DNA of 64,000 nt. Source: Martelella sp. AD-3 (GTDB taxonomy: Bacteria > Pseudomonadota > Alphaproteobacteria > Rhizobiales > Rhizobiaceae). Made by a program: the position numbers and the translations under genes. Shown here one piece after another: positions 7,670 through 16,067 of this stretch. Where the stretch lies: positions 2,356,001 to 2,420,000 of the forward strand of contig NZ_CP014275.1 in assembly GCF_001578105.1 (NCBI RefSeq), written 5' to 3'. Positions within the stretch are counted from its first letter, which is position 1; each line of letters opens with the position of its first letter. Under the pieces are notes generated by a model, which saw only the letters and a list, made by a program, of their open reading frames with translations, ran no database searches and was not told the origin of the DNA.

Positions 7670-9591
7670 CAGAACGGCCCTCCTGCAAGCATGCCCCGCG
7701 CCCGGGCGTTTTCCTGAAGCCGCCTGTCGACGACGGCGTCGATCTGTTTGCGGAATTCCTTCCCCATCGCCACGGCATCCTTCGGATCCGTGTCCTCCGG
7801 AACCGAGACGTTGATATCGCCAATGCTGACCGAGCTGATCACCGAACCCGAAGACGACGAAGAACTGACCGCCCCAAGCCGGTGATTGGGAATGATCTCG
7901 CCGCCGCGCGGCAGTTTCAAAATCTCCGGACCGCGCTCGCCGACCAGCGCCATACCGCCCTGGGTGAAGTTTGTGCCCGTGGCATGGGCCGGCAGGAAGC
8001 CGCCAAGAAGCCCGCCATCCAACAAGCCGCCAAGCGGACCGTCGCCGAAGAGCGCGGCTTGCGCTGCCGCCTCGATCAGCTTGTTGATCATGCTGTCGAG
8101 CGCGGCATTGCCAGTCTCGATTGCCGGGATCAGCGCCAGAAAGCTGTCGCGGGCCGTATCGCGGAAGAATTCGGCCGTATCGGCGGCGGCTTCCTGCTTG
8201 TGCTTCTGCTCCTCGATCGCAAATGTCAGTTCCCGGATCGAGGCTTTTTCGCTATCGGTCGCGGCCGTGCCGGCGCGGCGGAGGTTTTCGAAGACCTTCT
8301 TCTGGTCCGCCGTCATCTCGGTCATCCGCAGTTCGTCCTGCAGCGCCTGAATGAGCTTTTCGACAGCTTCGCGTTCGCGATCGACCGCAGCGGAAGCCGA
8401 GCCACCGCCGCCGCCGGATTTCCCGCTGCTGCGGCGCGAGGTCTTGGCCGCAAGCCGGGCCTCGGCCTGGGCACGCACCATTTCCTTTGTCGGCGCGCCG
8501 CCCGCCTCCTCGTAGATTTTGCGGACGGCGGCCATTTCCTTTTCCAGCGCGAGCTGGTCCGAGGTCAGGCCGTTCTGCCGTTGCAGTTCCGCCGTCACCT
8601 CCCGGTTGGCGGCAAGCTTCTGCTCGAGGATTTCGCGGCCGGCATTATAGTCCGCATAATCGGCCGCCATGTCATAGCCGGTTGTCACATCGACCGGATC
8701 GAGCAGGATCGGATCTCCGGCCATGGCGCCCATTTTGGCGCCGGCTTCGGCCGCACGCAGCCCCACCCGCGCATTCTGGATGGCAGAGCTCAGGTCCTGC
8801 ATCTTGCCGATCAGGCCGCTGATCAACCCGCCGATATCGACCAGCGCCCCTTTGACATTGGTGCCGATGATCAGCGCCATGGTTTCCCATTCGGCGTTGA
8901 TGTCCTCCGCCTGTTGCAGAAGCTCGTCATCCATCACCGCGCCCATGTCCCGTGCCTCTTCCCGGGCATCCGAGATGCTCTGGCCGGCATCGTCCATCAG
9001 CGACGTAAATTCCTCCGCCGCCGTGCCGCCGAAGATCTCGTCCAGAACCCGGATCTGTGCTGCCCTGTCGAGTTCGCGGATCTTGCCGATCAGCGTTTCG
9101 AACATCGCGGCCGGGTCTTCCAGCATGCGGGTGAGCTGTCGGGCGGAAAGGCCCAGACGCTTAAAGGACTCGGCCGCAGACCCGCCGCCGGTCTTGACGA
9201 ATTCATCGGCCCGAAGCTGCATTTCCTTCAGGCCGTCGGTCAAAGCGCTGAGCTCGATACGATTCTTGACGGCCGCATAACGAAGCTCCTGGAACGCCTC
9301 GAAGTCGACACCGGCGGTCTTTGCCGCCTTGCCGAGATCCGCCACAGCATCGACGGCCTTCTGCGTTTCGCTGACGATCACGCCAAGCCCAAGCGAGGCG
9401 GCAAGGCCGGCCGGGCCGCCGCGCAACGCCCCGAAGATGCCGTCCAGACCGCCGATCTTCTTCCGGATCGACAGGAACGAGCTTGCCGTATCGTTGGCAG
9501 CGGTGCGCGCCTGCATCCGGACCCGCGTCATCGCGGTTCTGAATTCGCGATCATCGGCGCCGATCGTGACGGGAATATCCGGTCTGCTCAT
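7669..9591 (-). CDS. H: Tape measure protein
   Basis: 640 aa, the longest tail gene. It sets tail length and is ejected on infection. Long alpha-helical stretches, an Ala/Gly-rich hydrophobic region (about residues 55-75, PAGLAASLGLGVIVSETQKA) and a C-terminal block GGMALVGERGPEILKLPRGG typical of lambda-type tape measure proteins. ATG 9591 overlaps the stop of the T frame. At 640 residues the tail would be shorter than that of lambda (853-aa gpH), if length scales as usual. Confidence 0.9.
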   Translation of the reverse strand: MSRPDIPVTIGADDREFRTAMTRVRMQARTAANDTASSFLSIRKKIGGLDGIFGALRGGPAGLAASLGLGVIVSETQKAVDAVADLGKAAKTAGVDFEAFQELRYAAVKNRIELSALTDGLKEMQLRADEFVKTGGGSAAESFKRLGLSARQLTRMLEDPAAMFETLIGKIRELDRAAQIRVLDEIFGGTAAEEFTSLMDDAGQSISDAREEARDMGAVMDDELLQQAEDINAEWETMALIIGTNVKGALVDIGGLISGLIGKMQDLSSAIQNARVGLRAAEAGAKMGAMAGDPILLDPVDVTTGYDMAADYADYNAGREILEQKLAANREVTAELQRQNGLTSDQLALEKEMAAVRKIYEEAGGAPTKEMVRAQAEARLAAKTSRRSSGKSGGGGGSASAAVDREREAVEKLIQALQDELRMTEMTADQKKVFENLRRAGTAATDSEKASIRELTFAIEEQKHKQEAAADTAEFFRDTARDSFLALIPAIETGNAALDSMINKLIEAAAQAALFGDGPLGGLLDGGLLGGFLPAHATGTNFTQGGMALVGERGPEILKLPRGGEIIPNHRLGAVSSSSSSGSVISSVSIGDINVSVPEDTDPKDAVAMGKEFRKQIDAVVDRRLQENARARGMLAGGPF

Positions 9592-9833
9592 CTTCGCTTA
9601 GCTCTCTGACGAATGGACTTTTGGGGGCCGTGGTCCGCGACGATCTCGCGGATCCGCGTGCGGCTGACAGGCGATGCCTGCGCGGACTTGCCCGTCACGC
9701 CGGCAATCGCCATGACAAGTTCTGAAGGCGTCGCTGCCCAGAAGGTGGCCGGCGTCCAGTGGATCCGTTCGGAGGACACCGCAAGCTCGAACAACGTCCT
9801 GACGTGATCGGCAATCAGGACGCCGTCTGAGGC
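9588..9833 (-). CDS. T: T part of tail assembly chaperone GT, reached by -1 frameshift
   Basis: This frame has no ATG; it continues gene G after a -1 shift at 9839-9833. Reading on gives GCC TCA GAC and then HWTPATFWAATPSELVMAIA, the hallmark of the phage/GTA tail assembly chaperone family. G (130 codons) plus this 81-residue part gives a 211-aa GT protein. A TTG at 9794 could be an internal start, but no stop separates it from the slippery site. GT recruits the tape measure protein during tail assembly in lambda. Confidence 0.78.
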   Translation of the reverse strand, partial: ASDGVLIADHVRTLFELAVSSERIHWTPATFWAATPSELVMAIAGVTGKSAQASPVSRTRIREIVADHGPQKSIRQRAKRR

Positions 9834-10222
9834 TTTTTTCCGGTGACGGCCGCCTCCACGTCTTCCAGCGGCGAAGAGGTTTCGCGCAGCGCATTGCCGG
9901 CCTCGATATGGGCGGTCAGCGCATGTTCGATGCCGATGCGCCAGTTTGCCTGGTCGGCAGCCGAGATATTCTTGCCCGACAGCACCCGGGCGGCAAGCGC
10001 GGCCCTGCCCTCGTCGCTGTCGGCAACGGCAAGGCAGCGGATTGCACAGGAGACCGCGAAGGGCTCGAAACCGAGCAGGCGCTGATAGATCTCGTCCATC
10101 GTGCGCGCGCCGATGGCCTGCGACAGGCGCATCAGACCGGCAAAGGTGACGGCGACGACAAAGCTCTCGCTGCCGATCGTCACCGCCGCCTCGCCGCGCA
10201 GTTCATTGGCGAAGGCGCTCAT
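9815..10222 (-). CDS. G: Tail assembly chaperone G (GTA gp10-like)
   Basis: 135 aa. The family signature includes GEAAVTIGSESFVVAVTFAG at residues 9-28 and the central MDEIYQRLLGF. The start ATG 10222 overlaps the tail tube stop. The last codons read GGA AAA AAG CCT, embedding a slippery heptamer. Normal termination yields G; frameshifting yields GT. G and GT coat the tape measure protein before tube polymerisation. Confidence 0.85.
   Translation of the reverse strand: MSAFANELRGEAAVTIGSESFVVAVTFAGLMRLSQAIGARTMDEIYQRLLGFEPFAVSCAIRCLAVADSDEGRAALAARVLSGKNISAADQANWRIGIEHALTAHIEAGNALRETSSPLEDVEAAVTGKKPQTAS
9833..9839 (-). promoter_or_regulatory. Programmed -1 ribosomal frameshift site A-AAA-AAG
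   Basis: On the minus strand gene G reads ggA AAA AAG at 9841-9833, an exact X-XXY-YYZ slippery heptamer and one of the most efficient known in bacteria. A -1 slip enters an open frame with tail chaperone homology, with no stop between. The same arrangement is established for lambda G/GT and most long-tailed phages. Confidence 0.85.
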
Positions 10223-10638
10223 CAGGCTGCTGCCGCAAAGGCGACGTCCTGCTGGAAGACACCAGCCAGGTCGCAGGTGAGCTCGCCAGTCTTGTCCCCC
10301 TGGAAGTTCGCCGACAGCATGGTCATCAATCCCTCGAACGTTCCCACAGAGGGCACCGTGACCTGATATTCTGCCTTCCGCTGGTTCAGCACATCGTCCA
10401 GAACCAGCGTCTGCGTTGCCGAACTCACATAGGCGCCCGAGCCGGACCAGCGCACGGACTGGACGCCGCCGATCGAGGAATAGTGCAGCACGCCGCCCGG
10501 ATTGTCGCAGTCCGGCTTCGTCGTATCCACTTCCTCATTGTTGATGTTGAGCGAGCGCTGCTCGACAACGCAGACGATCTCGAACTCCTCCGTCGCGTCG
10601 TTCTTGCGCTTGATGATCAGTTCGCGGCCCAGTGCCAT
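10222..10638 (-). CDS. V: Major tail tube protein
   Basis: 138 aa. Start ATG 10638 chosen because of the ribosome site AAAGGAATTTGCC before it; a longer frame to 10737 has no such signal. The MALGRELIIKRKND start and the body VTVPSVGTFEGLMTMLSANF fit the TP901-1/lambda-V type tail tube family. Located between head completion genes and the G/GT chaperone, as in lambda. Confidence 0.82.
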   Translation of the reverse strand: MALGRELIIKRKNDATEEFEIVCVVEQRSLNINNEEVDTTKPDCDNPGGVLHYSSIGGVQSVRWSGSGAYVSSATQTLVLDDVLNQRKAEYQVTVPSVGTFEGLMTMLSANFQGDKTGELTCDLAGVFQQDVAFAAAA

Positions 10639-10666
10639 GGCAAATTCCTTTCGGGAAGAAAAGCGC

Positions 10667-10918
10667 TCACCAGAGCGCAACGATGTTTCCGGCCGTCGTG
10701 CCGGTTTCTTTGACGCGGACAAAAACGCCCAGCACATAGCCGATGGGATGGTTCTTCAGCGTCACTTCCGTGCCGCCCAGGGTCACGCCGCAAATGTCGC
10801 CCTCCGCGCCCAGATAGAGCGTCGAGGCCTGCGGCAGATCGGCATGGTCATCCGGCACGACAGGCGCGCCGAACCAGAAGGGCTGGTCGAGACCGCCCTC
10901 TTTGGAAGTGGGGTTCAT
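10667..10918 (-). CDS. Small structural-region protein (83 aa)
   Basis: ATG 10918 is preceded by AAGGAGCT, which decides the start. The sequence is beta-rich (STLYLGAEGDICGVTLGG) and ends VKETGTTAGNIVALW, like the protein at 6957-7325. It was probably co-transcribed with the tail tube gene. No firm family assignment; a spike-base or decoration role is a guess. Confidence 0.7.
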   Translation of the reverse strand: MNPTSKEGGLDQPFWFGAPVVPDDHADLPQASTLYLGAEGDICGVTLGGTEVTLKNHPIGYVLGVFVRVKETGTTAGNIVALW

Positions 10919-11053
10919 AGAAGAGCTCCTTGCTCGCCGTCTCATGGCAACAAAAGAAACGGCTCGTTGAGGTTGAAGTTCGCAGCAGTAAATGCCAGCA
11001 AGGAAAGCTGCTTTGTGTAGCCCCCTTTGCCGAAACCACTGATAGAGAAGCAA

Positions 11054-11863
11054 ATGAAAGAAATGTCCGAACCAGTTAGCCCCGTCTTTGACGGTGACCT
11101 GCTCTTCAATGAGGCCAATTGGGCCGACGCAATACAATCGCAAACGAGGCTTTTCTCATTTGATGAATTGAACCGCGTTTCGGAAGGTCTTCGAAATGAC
11201 TTTTATCACGGGCACACGAATGACCGAAAAATGCCGGAGATCAGGCCTTCGAAAGAACTCGCTTCGCTTCTGGCTCCATACCAGGACCGTACGATCGGCT
11301 ATGATCTTCCGTGCCTGATCTCTCCCAGAAAGCCAAGCTGCGGCCGCATCGTTCTTTGCGCCCAAGATCCTCTGAGAAAGAAAGACGATGCTCCGGGCCA
11401 GGTGACAGTGGGAACCTTCTTCGGCATCGATAATGAGCGTTTCCGACACAGCTACAGGCATTATCCTATCATCTGGCAGCTCGTCCGGTCCTGCGTTGAG
11501 GCCGGCTACGAAGTGTGGTTGACGGATGCGTACAAAATATTCGCTGGAAAGAACGTGGTCGCGCGGGACAAGGCGCTGGACGATCTCTGCCGGGAGGTGC
11601 TGCAAGACGAGGTTGCAAGGGTTTCTCCGACGCATATCCTCGCATTGGGTAATACCGCCGCGCACATGCTGGAAAAAGCTGGTTTCACGGATCGCTTCAG
11701 CCGAGCAGTACACCCCACTGCCCACCAGACGACGAAACCTTACTGGCACCTCAAAGACGCCACGCAGGCCTACGAAGACAACCGGGCAGGAAGGCAGCTA
11801 GCCAAGGTCCACTATTATTGCAGACAGATTTTCGGTACGGACGAGCCGACGAAACCCGTGTAG
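11054..11863 (+). CDS. Uracil-DNA-glycosylase-superfamily-like cargo protein
   Basis: 269 aa from ATG 11054 (AGAGAAG upstream; an in-frame TTG lies at 11027). RIVLCAQDPLRKK (about residues 98-110) resembles UDG motif A (GQDPYH, catalytic Asp), and ILALGNTAAHMLEKAG followed by AVHPTAHQ resembles the beta-strand and HPS leucine-loop motif. The gene lies antisense inside the late operon, between tail genes, so it must have its own promoter. Whether it excises uracil or has another nucleic-acid role is unknown. Lower G+C than its neighbours suggests separate acquisition. Confidence 0.6.
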   Translation: MKEMSEPVSPVFDGDLLFNEANWADAIQSQTRLFSFDELNRVSEGLRNDFYHGHTNDRKMPEIRPSKELASLLAPYQDRTIGYDLPCLISPRKPSCGRIVLCAQDPLRKKDDAPGQVTVGTFFGIDNERFRHSYRHYPIIWQLVRSCVEAGYEVWLTDAYKIFAGKNVVARDKALDDLCREVLQDEVARVSPTHILALGNTAAHMLEKAGFTDRFSRAVHPTAHQTTKPYWHLKDATQAYEDNRAGRQLAKVHYYCRQIFGTDEPTKPV

Positions 11864-11893
11864 GGCCGCGCAGGCAATATCCGCCCGCATTTC

Positions 11894-12358
11894 CTATACT
11901 GGCAAAACTGTCGGATTGATCGCCACGGTCGTATACTCCGCCACAAAGGTCAGCGCTCCGACCCCAAGCGCAATCCCGGTTGCGCGATCGATAAAGCTGC
12001 GGCTTTCCGACAGCGTCAGTTCGATCACCAATCCGTCGAGCTTAACCGCCCCTCCGAGCGCGGCCTCGACCAGCACGGCGATCCGGTCAAATTCGATATC
12101 CGGCTCCTCGGCATGGAAGTGCGCGATCACGTCGATCGGCAGGCGCCGGTCATAGCCAACCTCGCCGTTGGGCCCGGCGCAGGGCCGGATTTCCGCTGTC
12201 TCCTGATGCTCGGCCCAGGTGACGGTCAGCGCCGGCAGCAGGCTCTCGCGGATGGCGTTGGTGCGCGCCCGTTTCACCTTGCCGTCTCCGGCAAACTCCG
12301 GAATGGCGGAAAGCCGGGCGAGGATCGCATCGAAGATTTGCGTACGAAGATGCGGCAT
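11894..12358 (-). CDS. Tail terminator / minor tail protein U-like
   Basis: 154 aa. Starts PHLRTQIFDAILARLSAIPE, a common beginning of phage tail terminator (gpU/HK97 gp10-type) proteins, followed by an alpha/beta core and LPIDVIAHFHAEEPD. It overlaps the 12358-12693 gene by one base. Position between the joining protein and the tail tube fits lambda U or Z. The exact equivalence is inferred from order. Confidence 0.65.
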   Translation of the reverse strand: MPHLRTQIFDAILARLSAIPEFAGDGKVKRARTNAIRESLLPALTVTWAEHQETAEIRPCAGPNGEVGYDRRLPIDVIAHFHAEEPDIEFDRIAVLVEAALGGAVKLDGLVIELTLSESRSFIDRATGIALGVGALTFVAEYTTVAINPTVLPV

Positions 12359-12693
12359 CAGATATCGCCTCGCAGCCAGATTTTCAGCATGGCGCGCCCG
12401 TCATCGGTGACATTGCGGATCCCGTAAGTCGTGCCATCGATCGCGACGCTGTCGCGCTCGCCTTCGAGCTCTTCAAGCCCGGATACTGGTACGGACAGAA
12501 CATGGGTGATGGCCTCGACATCCTGCCGGCCGAATTCATCGGCAAGCTCGAGCTCGCGCTTCTGCCGCAGGATGCCGCGCACCGGATCCGGAAGCCCGAC
12601 GCCGGCAATGGTGAAGCGGCAATCGACATTGCCGAACGTGCCGGCGAAGGCCTCGCCCATGCCGGCAAAGATCGCCGGGCGGTCGATCCTCAT
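12358..12693 (-). CDS. Head-tail joining protein (FII-like)
   Basis: 111 aa. The segment FGNVDCRFTIAGVGLPDPVR and the ending SVAIDGTTYGIRNVTDDGRA are typical of small beta-barrel head-tail joining proteins of lambda FII type. Overlaps the upstream gene by four bases, showing operon coupling. It should sit at the connector where tail meets head. Confidence 0.68.
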   Translation of the reverse strand: MRIDRPAIFAGMGEAFAGTFGNVDCRFTIAGVGLPDPVRGILRQKRELELADEFGRQDVEAITHVLSVPVSGLEELEGERDSVAIDGTTYGIRNVTDDGRAMLKIWLRGDI

Positions 12694-13118
12694 GTCTTGT
12701 CCTTCGCCGTGTCGTCCCCGTCCGACTTGCTGTCATCGGCCGCCGCCTGAAGTTTCTTCAACTCGTCGGCCAGGGTGGCATTGTCCTCGGCAAGCTGATC
12801 GCGCTCTTCGGTGACGGCCTCCAGCTTTTCGGTCAGTTCGGCGAGGCCCTCGCTGCCATCGGTTTTCGCAGCCAGCGCATCGCGTTCTTTGGTCAGGGCC
12901 GCGACGCGATCGGCGAGCGCATCCCGCTCTTCTATCAGCGCGGTGATGCGTTTATCGACTACCGTGTCGACCTCTTTACGCCACTTGCCAAACACGCTCT
13001 CTAGATTGTCGGCATCGGCCTCGCTCAGGCCGCCCTTCGAGACCGGCACATCCTCGCCGGGCGCATAGGTCTTGCCACCGATCTTCACCGTCGTGTTGAA
13101 CTTTCTCGTTGTTGCCAT
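12690..13118 (-). CDS. Coiled-coil structural-region protein
   Basis: 142 aa. Residues 1-40 form a small globular start (KIGGKTYAPGEDVPVSKGG), then residues 45-130 are a long coiled coil with repeated EERDAL/EERDQL heptads, ending in an acidic tail. Similar proteins occur between capsid and joining genes in alphaproteobacterial lambdoid phages (position of lambda FI). FI-like help in packaging is a possibility from position only. Confidence 0.6.
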   Translation of the reverse strand: MATTRKFNTTVKIGGKTYAPGEDVPVSKGGLSEADADNLESVFGKWRKEVDTVVDKRITALIEERDALADRVAALTKERDALAAKTDGSEGLAELTEKLEAVTEERDQLAEDNATLADELKKLQAAADDSKSDGDDTAKDKT

Positions 13119-13149
13119 TGTTTTTGCTCCGTGATTGTCTGGTTAAGGC

Positions 13150-13168
13150 GGGCGGCTTTACGCCGCCC
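13150..13168 (-). terminator. Hairpin downstream of the capsid gene
   Basis: A 7-bp G+C stem (GGGCGGC/GCCGCCC) with a 5-base loop lies 9 bases after the capsid stop. There is no U-run, so it is more likely a partial attenuator or mRNA-stabilising hairpin that keeps capsid mRNA above the downstream genes. Confidence 0.35.
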
Positions 13169-13176
13169 GGTCCTGA

Positions 13177-14208
13177 TCAGCGCACGAGCGCAAACAGGCT
13201 GGCATTCGGTTCCGGCGCGATCGGCAGCGGCGCTGCCTGCGTCTGCAGGATGGTGCGGGAGGGGTTCTTCTCCCGCCACATGTCCGGGAAGCGCTCCATC
13301 GGCACGAGCGCCTGATCGTCCAGAATGGCGCCATAGCCGAAGTGGCCCATGAAGCCCTGCGGATCGAGAATGCCCACACCATAGCTTGGCCAGAAATTGC
13401 GCTTGACGCCGCCGGCGGTGAACCCTTGCGAATACTGCAGGAAGGTGATCTCCCCGATCTGACCGAGGACGGCCGAATATTTGCCTTCGGCGCCCGTCGA
13501 GACCGGGCCGAACTCCATCGAGCCGGAGGCCTGCCGGCGATTGTCGAGCATCTTCTGGAAGCGTTCGGACCGCTTCAGCAGCGTTGCCGCCCCCGGGCCA
13601 AGCGTCACCTCGCGGGCGGTAAAGCCATCGGTGATCGCCAGAAGATCGATCCAGTCCTCGATATCGTCATACGGATCGACGCCGCTCTCGCCCCAGCGGG
13701 CAGCGCCGGAAAGCGCGATGGTGAGTTCTGCGGCGCGCTGGTAATTGACCGTCTGCGTCGGATAGTTCTCACCCTCGACAATCACGCGGCCCGTGCGCAG
13801 GACTTCCGAACACATCAGCTCCTCGCGCCTTGTGATGCGCATGTCCTGGTCGTCGAGGATCTGGGCGATGTTGTAGGCATAGCGCTGCTCGGGCGAGACC
13901 GCGCCGGCAAGCTGTTCGCCCGGCATGCGGATCAGATTGCCGGAGGGGCGCAGCGTGTTCTGGGGCTTCACATAGGCCGGCTTCAGGCTGGTCGCCGTAA
14001 AGCCGCGATTGGCCGCATCCTTGCCCGGCACGTCCGGGTGCACGAAGGGGGCGAGCTCGCGATCGGGCAGGATCCGGTCGAAGACGATTTCCTCCTGTTC
14101 GGAGAGAACCGTGGTGGCAAAATAGCGGTTGCGCAGAAAGGCTTCCGGCCGGTCGCGCGGCGGCAGAACCGTCACCAGTTCCGCCGTATTGAGAAGAAGG
14201 TCGCTCAT
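13177..14208 (-). CDS. E: Major capsid protein (lambda E type)
   Basis: 343 aa, the length typical of the E family. Signature features: RYFATTVLSEQEEIVFDRIL near the N-terminus, the central PYDDIEDWIDLLAI, and the C-terminal VPMERFPDMWREKNPSRTIL. Forms the icosahedral shell. The gene follows the decoration protein by about 40 bases. Confidence 0.93.
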   Translation of the reverse strand: MSDLLLNTAELVTVLPPRDRPEAFLRNRYFATTVLSEQEEIVFDRILPDRELAPFVHPDVPGKDAANRGFTATSLKPAYVKPQNTLRPSGNLIRMPGEQLAGAVSPEQRYAYNIAQILDDQDMRITRREELMCSEVLRTGRVIVEGENYPTQTVNYQRAAELTIALSGAARWGESGVDPYDDIEDWIDLLAITDGFTAREVTLGPGAATLLKRSERFQKMLDNRRQASGSMEFGPVSTGAEGKYSAVLGQIGEITFLQYSQGFTAGGVKRNFWPSYGVGILDPQGFMGHFGYGAILDDQALVPMERFPDMWREKNPSRTILQTQAAPLPIAPEPNASLFALVR

Positions 14209-14249
14209 GGCATTGATTTTCTGTTTGTTTCAGGGAGGGCGGGAAAGCC

Positions 14250-14606
14250 TCAGTCGAGCCTGCGCACGAAGAGGGCAGCACCCTTGCGGCGGAAGGCCTC
14301 TTCGACGCTTGCCGCATCATGGCCGGCACCAAGGTCGAGCTTTGCGGCGTCAACGGCCGCGCCAAAATAGGCCTGCGCCTCGACATCGCCGCCCGAGGCA
14401 TCGACATCGAAGGCGAGAATGCAGGCGGGCTCTTCCGATCCGTCATTGGCGGCGGCGCGCGACAGCACATGCTTGCTGTTCGCCGTGATTTCTCCGAGCA
14501 CCGCGCCGCGCTTCAGATCCTGGCCGCTGGCGATGGTGACGGTGCGGGTCACGACCGGAACGTCGCCGACGATCAGGTCATTGGGGGCAAAGCTTGCCGT
14601 TTCCAT
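14250..14606 (-). CDS. D: Head decoration protein (lambda D type)
   Basis: 118 aa from ATG 14606 (GGAGAG upstream). It contains the D-family features TRTVTIASGQDLKRGAVLG and EEPACILAFDVDASGGDVEA. It would trimerise on the expanded capsid and stabilise it. Order protease-scaffold-D-E is the lambda order. Confidence 0.9.
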   Translation of the reverse strand: METASFAPNDLIVGDVPVVTRTVTIASGQDLKRGAVLGEITANSKHVLSRAAANDGSEEPACILAFDVDASGGDVEAQAYFGAAVDAAKLDLGAGHDAASVEEAFRRKGAALFVRRLD

Positions 14607-14611
14607 GGGTC

Positions 14612-15157
14612 TCACTCTCCAGTGTTGCGGCGGCCATGCCGCGCATTGATGGCGCCGCCGACAGCTGCCAGCAGCGATTTGCGTTCAGACTGCGCAGAAG
14701 GTGCGCCGCCGGCGCCGAGCTTCGGGGTCTTGCCCGCCATGCGATCGGCAAGGCGATGGCCGCCCGTGGCCGCCGACGGTGTCGAGGCATTCAGGATCGC
14801 GCTCGCTTCCTTCGCCGAATAGGCCGTCGAGAACGCCAGATGACCGGCAAGCTCGGCATTGGCCGAGGCCTTCGGATGCGTCAGGATCGCCTGGATCCGG
14901 GAGCGTTCATCTGCGCGGGCGGATGCGTTCGCCGAGACCGGCTTTTCGTCCTTGCGCTCGGGATCATCGCCGGGTGCGCCCTCGCCTGCAGCCTCCTCTT
15001 CAGGATCGTCCGTCTCGGCTTCGGGTTCCTTCTTCTCGTTTTCGAGCTCTTCCTCCGGGTTTTCCTTTTCCGGATCGTCTTCCATCCGGTTTCCGGCCCT
15101 GCCGCCGCGCATGGCGGCGAGCACGCTTGCGGACAGGCCGCGCGTGACATTCGACAT
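14612..15157 (-). CDS. Capsid scaffold (Nu3-like)
   Basis: 181 aa from ATG 15157; the longer open frame to 15424 runs through the protease gene in another frame and is not coding. Residues 25-75 are extremely acidic, as in scaffolds, and residues about 80-130 carry a conserved helical core (RADERSRIQAILTHPKASAN). The C-terminus has LGAGGAPSAQSERKSLLAAV, typical of the scaffold that follows S49 prohead proteases. Unlike lambda Nu3 it is a separate gene, not nested in C. Confidence 0.75.
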   Translation of the reverse strand: MSNVTRGLSASVLAAMRGGRAGNRMEDDPEKENPEEELENEKKEPEAETDDPEEEAAGEGAPGDDPERKDEKPVSANASARADERSRIQAILTHPKASANAELAGHLAFSTAYSAKEASAILNASTPSAATGGHRLADRMAGKTPKLGAGGAPSAQSERKSLLAAVGGAINARHGRRNTGE

Positions 15158-15182
15158 ATCGATATCCTTGGTCGTTGAGGGT

Positions 15183-16067
15183 TCAGGCCGCACGGCCCAG
15201 TTCAGCCCCGAAGGCGGCAAGCACCTGCGAGGGACGCGCCACGGCATCGGCAAGTCCTGCCGATACCGCCTTTGCGCCGCGATAGACGCCCGCCTCCGTG
15301 GCAAGCGCCTGGTCTTTCGAAAGCCGCCCGGCACGATACCGGGCAACCGTCTCGGCAAATTCGACGCGCAGCTCTTCCAGCTCGGAAAGCTCGCGCGCCA
15401 GCACATCCTCGGGGATGGCCTCATAAGGGTTGAGATCGGCCTTGTGGGCGCCTGCCTTCAGGATGGTGACATTCAGCCCTTCCTTCTTCAGCCAGCCGCT
15501 GACATCGACATGAACCGAGACGACGCCGATCGAGCCGCAAAGCCCGGTCGATGGCAACACGATCTGCCGGGCCGCCGAGGCCAGAAGGTAACCGGCTGAA
15601 CAGGCATGATCCGTCAGCACCGCGATCGTCGGCTTGACCTGCGACAGCTCGAAGAGCTTTTCCGCGCAATCGAAGGCGCCCGTCACCTCGCCGCCAAAAC
15701 TGTCGACCTCGATGACAACGGCGCGGATGCTGTCGTCCGCCCGGCAGTCATCGGCCAGAATGCCGATCCCCTCATAGGAGGTCATGCCGCAGGATTTGCC
15801 GATCCAACGGCCCTTGTTGACCAGCGAGCCCTCGATCTCGATCAGGCCGATGCCATCCATCGGGCGATCAACACCGCGATAGGTCTTCTCGCCCCAATCA
15901 TTGACATCGGTCCTGATCTTCTCGCCGATCAGCCCCATCTGGCCCGCATTCTCTTCCGGCAGGCCGAGGACACGCGGAGCAAAGGCCCGGGCGATGGTGT
16001 CGGCCTTGGCCGGCTGCAGCATCAGCGGCGTGTTGAACATGCGGCTGGCGATTTCGGGATAGTTCAT
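15183..16067 (-). CDS. C: Prohead S49-family serine protease
   Basis: 294 aa, ClpP-fold S49 peptidase (lambda gpC type). The catalytic Ser is Ser157 in TDHACSAGYLLAS and the general-base Lys is likely Lys209 in ILKAGAHKADLNPYE. It matures the prohead by cleaving scaffold and portal. ATG 16067 overlaps the portal stop by four bases. Confidence 0.92.
   Translation of the reverse strand: MNYPEIASRMFNTPLMLQPAKADTIARAFAPRVLGLPEENAGQMGLIGEKIRTDVNDWGEKTYRGVDRPMDGIGLIEIEGSLVNKGRWIGKSCGMTSYEGIGILADDCRADDSIRAVVIEVDSFGGEVTGAFDCAEKLFELSQVKPTIAVLTDHACSAGYLLASAARQIVLPSTGLCGSIGVVSVHVDVSGWLKKEGLNVTILKAGAHKADLNPYEAIPEDVLARELSELEELRVEFAETVARYRAGRLSKDQALATEAGVYRGAKAVSAGLADAVARPSQVLAAFGAELGRAA

Noticed and set aside
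7642..9609. 655-codon open frame on the + strand opposite the tape measure gene
   Set aside because: Antisense shadow produced by high G+C codon use; no motif, while the minus strand gives a clear tape measure protein. The same applies to long antisense frames opposite the portal (16211-17914), GGDEF (38169-39464), dmpN (41761-43392), mlaE (47887-49248), nadE (51434-53062), aroF (52836-54968), gor (55915-57213), L,D-transpeptidase (60032-61690) and fumC (62035-63477) genes.
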